Positions 46,544-57,408 of a stretch of 64,000 nt of DNA are shown here, piece after piece (the stretch's first letter is position 1; every line of letters begins with the position of its first letter). The DNA is from Henckelia pumila (Eukaryota > Streptophyta > Magnoliopsida > Lamiales > Gesneriaceae). Location: contig NC_133122.1 in NCBI RefSeq assembly GCF_033568475.1, forward strand, positions 180,253,449-180,317,448, in the 5' to 3' direction. Under the pieces are notes generated by a model that worked only from the letters and a program-made list of their open reading frames with translations, was not told where the DNA came from and searched no databases. A program made the position numbers and the translations under genes.

Positions 46544-48046
46544 TGTAGTAACCCAGATTCCATTTTAAGATAATAATATGATAAACATGATTAAGGGTTG
46601 GTAATTAATCAATTTCGGAGTGTTATTGGACTTCGGAAGAGAATTTGGGCTTTTGACTTTGGGCCGGATCGGAAGCTCCGATCCCAGCCACTTCGGAAGC
46701 TCAGCGGAAGCACCGAGATCGGAAGCTCCGATCCTGGAACGGACGTTTCGATCTCCGGCTGCCAGCTTTACCCGATGACTCAGCCATGAGATTTGACAAG
46801 TGTTGATCGGAGGCGAGATCGGAAGCTCCGATCGTCGGATCGGACGTTCCGATCCCGGCGTGTCATGCATGCAAGGCGTGAGCTGGATCGGAAGCTCCGA
46901 TCCCGAGATTGGTGGTTCCGATCCTGGCTGAGAATTTTGCCTATAAATAGGGCTTCCTAGATTCATTTCTAAATACGAAATTCCCGAGTTTCTTTCTTCA
47001 GTTATATAGTGTGAGTTATACACTTGAGGGCTCTATCGGTTATAATAGAGGTTCTGGAATAACCAAGGAGTGGTTATAGTCATCCAGGACTAGCGACTCC
47101 AAAGGGCTATCTACGGACGAAGGTATGGCCGGGAATCTATTTAAGTTTTGGGAGTACTTATTAGCTTAGTTAAGGCTTATAGAATTTATGTAGTGATACG
47201 GTGAAATTTTGAATATAGGCTTGGAACCTAGGATCCTACTATACTTGAACTAGCCTAGAGGTACGTACACATTGATTGAGATTGCCAGCGAGTATATATG
47301 TTTATATGTTGCATTTATTTGGCATTATTATATGGCATGATATATGATTTACCGCTTTTTATATTCATATGTCATGTGCATATACACGTTGAGCCTATAC
47401 CTTGTTATACCTGACTATAGAGCCGTTCAGCTCTATACTCGATAGTCTATCACTGAGAGTACCGTGATGGTGGGGGCATTTATGTCTATCTACTCTAGTG
47501 TACTAGATGAGTGTGGTTGCACCCAGAGGTTGATCCGTGAGGTGGCAGCACTCATGTGGCGCCGGTTTTGAGCAGGACTTTTCAGATGACCCTGTACCAG
47601 TCATCATGTTGCATGCATTATATACATATGTTTACTCATGTCTATGTACTGGGCGTTAGCGCTCACGTCCTAGTTATTATCTTGGACACCCTATTCCATG
47701 GGGCAGGTCGCAGGATGGACGGAGCCGGTAGTTCAAGGCAGGACTAGGGAGCCGGAGCTTTCAAGGGAATTTATACAGCAGGATTTGTTTTAGCTGTATA
47801 ATGTTTACTTTTAAAGTTCTTCGATTTGGTTGTATCACTACAGATTTAAGCCTGGATTATGTTACTAAGCTGATATGTAAATTATGGATTATGTTTCCGC
47901 ACGTTTTTACTCTGTTAAGTATTTTGCTGTATTAAGTTTAATGCATGCTATTAGTTGCCAGTTAGTAGGTGATTCCATGCAGGGTCACTACATTTTTTAT
48001 GCTATTAGTTGTCAGTTAGTAGGTGATTCCATGCAGGGTCACTACA
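46544..48046 (+). repeat. 3' LTR of element E, with duplicated terminus
   Basis: A 1503-base LTR. A complete LTR end (GGGTCACTACA) occurs at 47982-47992, and a second copy of the last ~50 bases, ending at 48046, follows after TTTTTTATG. The TSD begins only after the second copy. The U3 palindrome array (46665-46922) is shorter than in the 5' LTR. Confidence 0.88.
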
Positions 48047-48862
48047 CCTCCTGCTGCAACGGTGCCTCTGACCCATGCCGACAGGCCAGAAAAATTTGAA
48101 GGATTGAATTTCAAGAGGTGGCAACAAAAGATGTTATTCTACCTAACCACTTTGAATCTAGAAAAGTTTCTCTCTGAGGATGCTCCCAAATATGTTGAGG
48201 GAGATGTGCAGGCTACTAGTGTTATTGATGCATGGCACCATTCAGATTTCTTGTGTAGAAATTATATAATGAATGGTTTGGTTGATTCACTGTACAACGT
48301 GTATAGTGAGAAAAATACGGCTCGGGAATTATGGGAATCTTTGGATCGGAAATACAAAACCGAAGATGTCGGGGCTAAGAAGTTTATTGTTGGTAGATTC
48401 TTGGACTACAAGATGATCGACTCTAAATCAGTGATCAGTCAAGTTCAAGAACTCCAAGTGATCTTGCATGACATACATGCGGAGGGCATGATGCTAAGTG
48501 AAATCTTCCAAGTGGCAGCTATTATTGAAAAACTGCCTTCGGCTTGGAAGGATTTCAAGAATTATTTGAAACACAAAAGAAAAGAAATGAATGTGGAAGA
48601 ACTTGTTGTCAGGCTTCGCATAGAAGAAGACAACAAGGGTTCTGAGAAAAGATTTTTTAACATTGATGTCGCAAAAGCAAATGTGATCGAGCACGGTCAA
48701 AGCTCAAAGATCAAGAAAAACACTGGTAAATTTGGGAGAGATTCCAAGTTGGGACCCAAGAAAGACAATTTCAAAATAAAATTTTTTGGGAAATGTTACA
48801 ACTATGGTGGTCCGGGTCACAAGGCTTCTGAGTGCAAGAAACCGAAAAAAATAAGGAGATAA

Positions 48863-49688
48863 ATATGGTGGAGTCCATGTCTCAAGAGGTTTCTAATATG
48901 AATCTTTGTGCTGTAATTTCTGAGGTGAACTTGGTGGGTTCAAACCCAAGAGAATTGTGTATTGACACTGATGTCACTCGTCATGTGTGCTCCGATAAAG
49001 ATATGTTTGCAATTCTTGATGAGTTTGAGAATGGTGAAAAGGTGTACATGGGAAACTCTGCTACATCTGATATCAAGGGACAAGGAAAGGTTATTTTGAA
49101 AATGACTTCTGGAAAAGAGCTGACTCTTAACAACGTGTTATATGTGCCAGAAATTCGAAAGAATTTGGTGTCTAGTTCGCTTTTAAATAAGCATGGCTTT
49201 CGTATTGTGTTTGAGTCAGACAAAGTTGTTTTGTCAAAATGTGGAATGTTTGTCGGAAAGGGTTATGTTTGTAATGGCTTATTTAAGCTCAATGTAATGG
49301 CTATTAAGCCAAAAATAAATAAAGTGAATGCTTCTATTTATTTTCTTGAGTCTTCTAATTTGTGGCATGGTAGACTAGGACATGTTAATTATGATACAAT
49401 TCATAGATTAATTAACTTGAAAAACATACCCACATTTCATATTGATAAAAACCACAAATGTGAAACTTGTGTTGAAGCAAAGTTAACAAGATCATCTTTC
49501 CAAACTATTGAAATAAATAGTGAACCCCTTGATTTGATTCACACTGATGCATGTGATTTAAAATGAGTGCCTACACGCGGTGAAAATAAATACTTCATTG
49601 CTTTTGTTGATGATAGCACAAAATATTGCTATATATATCTTCTTAAAAGTAAAGATGAAGCTGTTGAAAAATTTGTCAAATACAAAAG

Positions 49689-49722
<34 letters not shown>

Positions 49723-50930
49723 GTGTTAAGAAATGATCGTGGAGGTGAATATGAATCACCATTTGCTGAGTTTTGTACTCAGCATGGCATAAGACACGAA
49801 AGAACTGCACCTTACTCTCCTCAGCAAAATAGGATTGCAGAGAGGAAAAATCGCACTTTGAAAGAAATGATGAATGCACTGTTATTGAGTTCTAGTTTAC
49901 CACAAAACATGTAGGGAGAAGCTGTTCTAACAGCTAATTACCTTTTAAATAAGGTACCACGAAAGAAGCAAGATAAAAACCCATATGAATTATGGAAATG
50001 AAGAACACCTTCCTATCAATATTTGCGAGCGTGGGGTTGTCTTGCTAAAGTAGTTGTACCTACTCCAAAAAAGGTAAAGATTGAACCTAAAACTGTTGAT
50101 TGCATTTTCATTGGATATGCACACAACAGTAACGCTTATCATTTCCTTGTATATGAATCTCAAATACCTTATATTCATAAGAATACGATAATGCAATTGA
50201 GGAATGCTTTGTTTTTTGAAAATGTGTTCCCTTGTAAATCTAAGAAAGAACCAAGTTCTTTCAAAAGATCACACGAGGCAATGGAACAAGAGGTTAACCA
50301 TGAGGTTGAACCTAGACGTAGCAAGAGAGCTAGGACTGAGAAATTTTTTGGTCCGGATTTCATCACTTTCATGTTGGAAAGTGAACCTCAAATCTTCAAG
50401 GAAGCTATTAATTCATCTGAAGGACCTCAATGGAAAGAGGCTATAAATTTCGAAATAGAATCCATTTTGCAAAATCATACATGGAAACTAGTGGACCTTC
50501 CTCCGGGAAGCAAACCATTAGGTTATAAATGGATTTTTAAACGGAAAATGAAATCAGATGGAACAATAGAAAAGTATAAAGCCAGAATGGTAATCAAGGG
50601 TTACCATAAACGTGAAGGGCTTGATTACTTTGACACTTATTCTCCAGTAACGAGAATAACTTCAATCCGAGTGATACTTTCAATTGCCGCATTGCGGAAT
50701 CTTGAAGTACACCAAATTGATGTGAAGACTGCTTTTCTAAATGGAGATTTAGAAGAAAAATTTTACATGGAACAACCTGAGGGATTTTCTGCATCTGGGC
50801 AAGAAATAAGGTTTGTAAATTGGTGAAGTCTATATATGGCTTAAAAAAAGCACCAAAACAATGGCAAGAAAAATTTAACAAAGTTTTACTGGAAAATGGA
50901 TTCAAAATCAATGAGTGTGACAAATATGTA
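48863..50930 (+). pseudogene. Copia pol (protease, integrase, start of RT) of element F
   Basis: Continues from gag with a frame shift (frame opens about 48832). Protease: LCIDTDVTRHVCS, where the active-site D-T/S-G is D-T-D, so probably dead. Integrase: HGRLGHVN and CETCVEAK (zinc-binding), then DACDLK, NDRGGEYE and APYSPQQNRIAERKNRTL (DDE). Reverse transcriptase N-terminal part: WKEAINFEIESILQNHTW, GYKWIFKRKMKSDGT, FDTYSPVTR, VKTAFLNGDLEEKFYMEQPEGF. Stops at 49564, 49912 and 49999; a frameshift near 50807, after which LVKSIYGLKKAPKQW is readable in another frame. It ends at 50930, where block G begins (TGAAACGACC). Confidence 0.85.
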
Positions 50931-52396
50931 TGAAACGACCCTAACTCAACTTTAAATAATAATTAAATAAAATGCGGATTTTAAGAAAATTTTCGGCATG
51001 ACCTATCTATTTTATATTCAAACCCGCCTGTCACAGACAACAAATAAAAATATGACCAACAATACTAAATAAACTAGACCGAGAAAGGAACGAGAACCAG
51101 ATAAAAATATTCGACATTCGAACATCAAAAGATTAAGCAATTACATATTTACATGTCCACAAATAATTCTATAAATCCTTACAATAACATTTATCCAAAC
51201 AACAAAATGAAAGACTTTAAACTTTTTAAAGTGAACTTTTGCGGAAGACTAACATAGGTCGGAGGGATGTGCCGTACCCGCATCGCAGTCCACTCGATAG
51301 TCTTGCCCCTCGATCTCAAAGATAAATTATACCTGCACCAAGTAGATGTAGTGAGCCTAGGGGCCCAACAAGAATATGGTGGAAATAACTAGTAATATAT
51401 ACATACATGCACACGCAATTAAAAATAACTTGTACTGAAAATACTTTTGTTTTGTGCTCTTACTTTAAACAAAATAAACTTCAAAACTGAGAGAACATGA
51501 ATATAACATATGCATGGCTAAGTCTAACATAATCATTGTATCTGCATAAACTGTACTGAAACATAAATACATAAATTTTTGAACTTAGATCCTTGAATTG
51601 TGACTCTGTACTTTCGATCATGATCATGGCTGCAGTGCACTGTATACGCCGCAAGGAAGTCAGGATATCTCCTAACCCGTCTTGCCCATACTTGGTAAGG
51701 GAAGCCAAGATTTCTCTCAGCACGTCCAAACCCATACTTGGTAAGGGAAACCAAGATTTCTCACAGCCCGTCCAAACCCATAAATTTGGTAAGGGAAGCC
51801 AGAACGTCTCCCAACCCGTCCAAACCCATACTTTACTATAGTCACAACCATCTCACTTCGTTCATAAAATATTTTCTTTCATTCTTTATTTCCTTGATAT
51901 AAGAACTTAGCATGCATATGTAGATGTAATGTACTTGTAAATAATTACTCGATAATCATGCAAAAGACTCAAATATGGATGAACGGGATGGTGATGTAGG
52001 GAACATAATACATAAAAATATAACATGTAGTATTTATAAGTGTTAGGCCCAAATTTCGCAAATACTCAAATTTGAGAAAAAATAAGAATTAAACACTTTA
52101 AATACTCTGATGTCACGACAACGAGTAAAATATTTAAATACCAAGCAGAGCGATTAAAATAATTTTAAACAAATTAGACGAACGTTTAAAAAAAATTTAA
52201 ATAAATACACAAGTGGAAATAAAACCTTTAAAATGATTTGGACAATTAAAAAGCATTTAAATAAATAATCTAGGCATTTAAAATAATGTAAAATATATAT
52301 CCACTAAACTTAGGTTATTTAAAATAAATAAGTTGGACACTCAAAACTTTAAACAAATAAACTAAACAGTTAAAATCATTTGAACGAATAAACTAA
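50931..52396 (-). repeat. Partial 3' LTR of block G
   Basis: Nearly identical to 61508-62930, including GCCTAGG(G)GCCCAACAAG and the Asp-free tandem units GGGAAGCCAAGATTTCTC / CCCGTCCAAACCCATA (four units, 51651-51836; the other LTR has three). Similarity ends at about 52396, so the U3 start of this LTR has been lost or replaced. Confidence 0.7.
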
Positions 52397-53760
52397 ATTA
52401 TTCTAAAACAGAAGTTTAAATTAAATTAAATGAGCAAAAAAACTTTAAGACTGATTCAAATTTTAGAAAAATGACCAGGAACACCCAACGGTACGAGACA
52501 TCAATAATTTCCACGTATTGGATTTAATCAAACAAGAATCATTCATATTCACGACGAAATTCCCTAGAATAATTATTAATCTATTTCTAGAATTAATAAT
52601 CATATTTTCATATAACAGTCCAATTATTTCTAATTGAATTTAATTAAACAAAAACGCATTCACGAGTTATGAAATTTCAGCTTTCGCCTAAAATCGCACA
52701 CTGAAATCGAATACTATTTCTAGTCGGTTTAACCATGTGTTGATTAATATTTTTGAAACTAATTTCAATCTTTTCTTTTTCAAGTCCAGATCGAATAACA
52801 GACATGCAATTGATTGGTCAGATTAAAAATAAGAATCATGCACAAATATCAATCAATAAATATTTAATAAATCAAAAATCAATCAATCCATTCTATAAAC
52901 AAAAATCAATAGTCTGGCCCTATCGTGGCCCCGGTCAAAAGACGACTACTCCATAATATCAAAAAGAAACAAAATTCTCATGTTTGAATTCAACATAAAT
53001 AAATTAGAAAAAGAAGAATAAATAAAATCTCAGTGATGGTGCCGAATCTTGCTTGTGTTCTTCGTTTCTACTCTCAGTCATCCAATCTCCAATCTGGCAA
53101 AAGTTCAGAAGTAAAAAAAAAATTCTTTTTCAATTAGGTCTTGATTCCCTTTTTATATCTTCCTCTAAAAACCTTCAATATTGCCCAAAATAATCAGAGT
53201 CCCGAAATTTCTAAATTCTTGCAATATAATTTTTTTCCAAATTCGCGAACCACACGGACCCCGGATACCCTCCGTGTACACCTCCGAACATATTTCCTAA
53301 CGCGTGAACAGTAATCACACGGACCCCAGATAAGGGTCCGTGTACCCCTCCGGAGGTCTTCTGTCTCGAATTTCTTCCTTTACATAGGCACGGATGTTGG
53401 TCCAGAAGAGGCACGGGGTCCGGACATTAAACTAGGCCGAATCCTTCTTTCTCTCTAAAATGCACGGACCCCCTTCCAGAGCAAGCCCAGGGTCCGTGTA
53501 TTATTCTTCTCTCACTCTTTTTGGCTTCTTAGGATTTTTTTTTCGTGTTTTCCGGCCAAGTTCCGACATGGCATCGCATTGTTTGACTTTTTCATAAATA
53601 TTTAAGCCTTATCAACTTTTAGTCAAACCTACAAACACATAAAAGTATGACGATTTAGGCGCAAACGTCGGAATAAAAATGCCGGATAAGCACGAATACG
53701 ACAAAATAAAGTGCCAAATAAGCTATAAAGTTCGTGCTTATCAACGACCTACAAATCAAT
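52397..53760 (-). other. LTR-like segment with CACGGACCC repeats, unassigned
   Basis: Carries several CACGGACCC / GGGTCCGTGTA units (53250-53505) and, on the minus strand, a TATA-like ATATAAAAAGGG (53159-53148) downstream of them, the layout of a retroelement U3 promoter. The right end (GTGCTTATCA, about 53750) would be TGATAAGCAC on the minus strand, an LTR-type start. No matching partner LTR or TSD was found in the window. Confidence 0.35.
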
Positions 53761-53952
53761 GAGCTAACTAACTACCACTGCAAAATAAATTTTCAAATTC
53801 CTATTTATCCCAGATGATTGTAGCCTAAGAGAAATTTCTTATCACTGTTCCCATGTGACTATAAGAGTTTTTTAATTTACCACATAAACTCCTAAAATAT
53901 CTGATACCTTCCTTAGTTCGTTAACCTTAAATCCTAGATCGCAATTTCAAGC

Positions 53953-54376
53953 TGTTAGGTCAATGGAATCCAGATATCTCCACAATGGTATGATATTGTC
54001 CACTTTGGGCACAAGCCCTCATGGTTTTGATTTTGGGAACCCACCCAAAAGGCCTCATACCAATGGAGATATCATTCCATATATTAATCCACGATCTTTC
54101 TCTTAAATTTTCAATGTGGGACTTTGGTTGATCATTCCTAACAATCCTCCCCTCAAACGAAGTCCCACCAGGCCTCCCCTCAATCCGTCCCTCCAATCGA
54201 GCCTACTCAACTTCAATGCATTGTGGCACACGCCTTACATGAATTTTCGAGAGCGTCCCTCGAGAGTTTTTTCACGGATCTTAATCGGGGCCCTTAAACT
54301 TCTTCTTGAGTTTCCGAGGATTCCACCCACATTGGCTCCATCAGACCATGTCTCTGTTCCCACAGACGGCGCCATT
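53953..54376 (-). mobile_element. TRIM-like fragment: LTR, polypurine tract, interior, GGCGCC primer site
   Basis: Positions 53953-54151 form a compact LTR with ends TGTTAGGTC and ATTCCTAACA. On the minus strand a polypurine tract (GAGGGGAGGAT, 54162-54152) precedes it. About 200 bases further on is TGGCGCCGTCTGTGGG (54375-54360), a primer-binding-site type used by some plant gypsy elements. No protein is encoded. The opposite LTR is not the same sequence, so the element is chimeric or truncated. Confidence 0.45.
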
Positions 54377-55187
54377 TGTTGAAGTATGCTTCTATCAGAT
54401 TGAATAAGAATATAGAAGAGATCAAATCAAATAGTGCAGATCATATGAGTTCAGTGATCAGATGAATTCATGGTCCAGATCGAATACTGGGATCAAATCG
54501 AAGTAATGGTCAGATGAGTCTTTGGATGAGTTCATGCAGATCGATTGCTCGAGTACTGTGACTTGGTTAGAAGTCAGATGAAGTGTCTGAGAAGATGTAA
54601 GCTCAAAGGCAGATCAAAGGAGATCGAAGTACAAGAGCAGATCAGACTGATGTGAGAAGACTTATCGGGTTGGACCATGTTGACATTATAATTGGGCCGT
54701 AAGTTGGTGTTGACCTAAAGCCCAAGATGAAAGTCGGTTTATTTCTCTATATAAGCAGATGGAAGCTGGCCGCAATGAACATAACAGAAAATCAAATTCT
54801 TCAGAATATATTGAGAGAGAATAAGAAGAGATTTCGGAGGAGAGAACTAAGCGAAGATTGTGACTGGAAGAATTCAAGTATAAAATCTTGAATTGAGTCT
54901 ATATCTAGCTTGAGAGTTTATCTTAGTCTATCTCTGTAATAAGCTCTGTTGTTTGAGCTTGGATTGTTCTGTTGGTGATTAATAAAGTGGTTGTGTTGCT
55001 CTCCCATGGACGTAGGCAAATTCATTGTCGAACCACGTAAATACTTGAGTCGTTTATTTGCTTTCGCGTGATTGTTGAGTTTGATCTGTGTGCATTGGTT
55101 TATCTGTGAGTTGGGATTGTGTTCTTGTGTGTTCGTTTGTCTGGTAATTCTCGGAATATCGAATTCTTTCGGATTGATTCCTAACTC
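54377..55187 (+). repeat. LTR-like segment with TATA box and U5 motif
   Basis: Begins TGTTGAAGTATGC directly against the GGCGCC site. It contains CTCTATATAAGCAG (about 54750) and the U5-type sequence CCCATGGACGTAGGCAAATT...CGAACCACGTAAAT (about 55003-55050), common in plant LTRs, and ends near TTCCTAAC. In plus orientation this looks like one LTR, but no primer site follows and no TSD was confirmed. Confidence 0.45.
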
Positions 55188-57408
55188 AAGAACTAAAGGT
55201 CTGTATAACCAATAAAGAATTCATGTCGATCTTAATCATAAATTAAAAGTTTTCTAACCACGAGACCACACTTAATGTCTATTCATCAATTAAACTTAAC
55301 TCATATAATATACAACTCGAGCTCTTAAGAAATCCATAATTTCCAAAAATACTTGGCAACTAAACATTAAATTCTTCTAAATAGGACAGCTAAGGGGCTA
55401 TACAATTCTACCTCGTTAGGCCTCAAGATAAGAGATGGATATGACTCATACTTCCACAACATCGACACATGAAACCCATCATGTATCACTAACAACTCTC
55501 CGGCATACTCAAACGATAAAACAATTTACCAATCTCCTCAACATTCGCGTAAGGACCATCAAAACGAGTTAATTTCCCTATATACCCAAATCAATAGTAC
55601 TACGGAACAATGATACCTTCAAGAACAATCTAACATCCAATTTGAAATTCTAAAGGTCTATGCCCCGCATTAGCAGTGTTTCGCTTAATGATCCTGGACT
55701 ATACTCAATCCCTTATTAGTTACTATAACTCGCAACGCTTCTAAGGATGCTTAAAATTCTCTTGGGCAATGACTCTAGATCAGTTAATCTTCAAGTGGAA
55801 CAAATAACTTTCCTCAACTTAGTATTGATCAACATATTTCTATAAATAAATCTAATCCAATCCTTGATAAGAAAATATAACCTTAAAATCCACTGTCGTT
55901 CAGTCCCTGGGTATTAACCGATAACTCATAGAATCCAAATAGGTGACTAAACAAATCCCAATTATTCATTCACCAATTTATACTTTCGTCTCTTTGGCAT
56001 TCTTGATTCTATCGAAAGTTCAATTCTTAATTAAAATCTTCTAATGGATTTAACCACATTTTTCTATCCCAGACGCAACGACTAAGAAATCCATATTTAC
56101 ACCTTAAACCAAATTATACCATGAGCTATTAACCATTTATGGAACTAGATCGTCTCTAAGCACCAAATAATTCTCACGTATCGCCTGAAGACATCTCAAC
56201 TCCCTAGTTCAACTTGACAGCAAGTCTGAAAATCCAAAAATTCCCAAACTATTATATGGTACAATCTGAATTCATATTTCAAGAACTTAGTACCCAATTA
56301 GGCACCTTGAAGAGTTTGTAATTCGATTGAAAATGCTTTCTCATTGTTCCTCAAGTACCTTAGCATTTCACCGGTAAATAAATCTACAACTTATCCGCAA
56401 AACTGCCTGAATATTCTATTCGTCATTCCGTTCCCATAGTTGGTGCAATAGCTTTACCGGTTGACATTCACAAAATCTTAGAATGCTAATATAAAGTACC
56501 CAAAAGTCTCTAGGGACAACTCTATTTCTATCTCGTAACTGTTCACTCATTCAGCTTACCAAAAATCATTTATTTACTTTTAACGATCCTATTTAAAATT
56601 GAAACAACTCATTCAAATAATTTACTAACTAGTAGTATTCTTTCTAGAACTAGATATAATTAGTAGTCGTCATTCCTTAGAACACAACGATAACTTAGGA
56701 TTTTATCTAGTACTAGTACTAAATCCCAACAGTCTAAACACTTACTATGTGGCTACGAGCCAAATCTCTACACAAGAAATCGAAATGATAATTGGAATTA
56801 TGATCCACCCATATTCTCATCATGATGGATCGTGAAAGGAAACAAACATACAAGTAATGTTGTTTAATATGAAATGAAATAATGCAAGCATTACAAACAA
56901 ACGAGCTGAAAATAAAAATCTAGATAAGTGAAAACAACTCACTCATAATTCAATTCCAAGGTTGAATGAATAATAATGGAGGCTCCATGAATAATGAATA
57001 TGAGCCAACAAATACAAATCTCGTGATCATTCATCCATGGATAACGAAATCATGCTCAAACAATCAAAGCACAATTAAGAGCAATCGATGTGACTTCAGT
57101 CGAGAGAGTTCACACAAGTCAATAATCATGGAAAACAACGGTCTCAAAGTAAAATCAGATGTCAGCCACAACATAATTAGATCACCAAAAAAAGAAAGTC
57201 AAGGTGAATCTTACTCACATCAACACGTGGCTCTAGAACCAAAGAAAAAATTTCGAGAAGTGTGAAACATTAACAAGATTTTACTAAGTTCAACCAATGC
57301 CGAAATAGAAGAGTACAACGTTGACTGGTGTCATACGAATTCATAAATGAACAAAGGATGTGCAAAGAAATTTCGGATACTCAAAAGTATATGTTGCAAT
57401 GGATACAA
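55188..57408 (-). pseudogene. Decayed gypsy pol in block G
   Basis: Minus-strand translation around 55690-55390 gives broken traces of a gypsy integrase C-terminus (RPLEFQIGC, then YIGKLTRFDGPYANVEEIGKLFYRLS, then MMGFMCRCCGSMSHI), with frequent stops. The rest, to 57408, has no readable domain. An open frame on the plus strand at 56966-57265 has no recognisable features and I do not treat it as a gene. Confidence 0.4.

Larger units (their letters stand above)
40408..48046 (+). mobile_element. Element E: full-length Ty3/gypsy, same family as C, opposite strand
   Basis: A 7639-base element with perfect TSD CCTCC (40403-40407 and 48047-48051), inserted in the gag gene of F. 5' LTR 40408-41857; primer-binding site TTGGTATCAGAGC (41861-41873); gag-pol 41966 to about 46425; polypurine tract AAAGGTGGGGAGAA (46530-46543); 3' LTR 46544-48046. 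Proteins and LTRs match element C closely, but E has many more stops and its LTRs differ by indels, so it is the older copy. Confidence 0.92.
40361..48862 (+). pseudogene. Copia gag of element F, split by element E
   Basis: Gag starts MEAYSTHLNSTKVTPP at 40361. Element E is inserted after 16 codons (40408-48046, duplicating CCTCC), and the frame continues unchanged at 48052 with [17 protein letters not shown] and [11 protein letters not shown], a UBN2/copia gag signature. The nucleic-acid knuckle at about 48797-48838 reads [14 protein letters not shown], so the second Cys of CX2CX4HX4C is Tyr. The frame ends at 48862, where an A-rich run causes a shift relative to pol. Gag packages the RNA; this copy is broken by the insertion. 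Confidence 0.75.
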
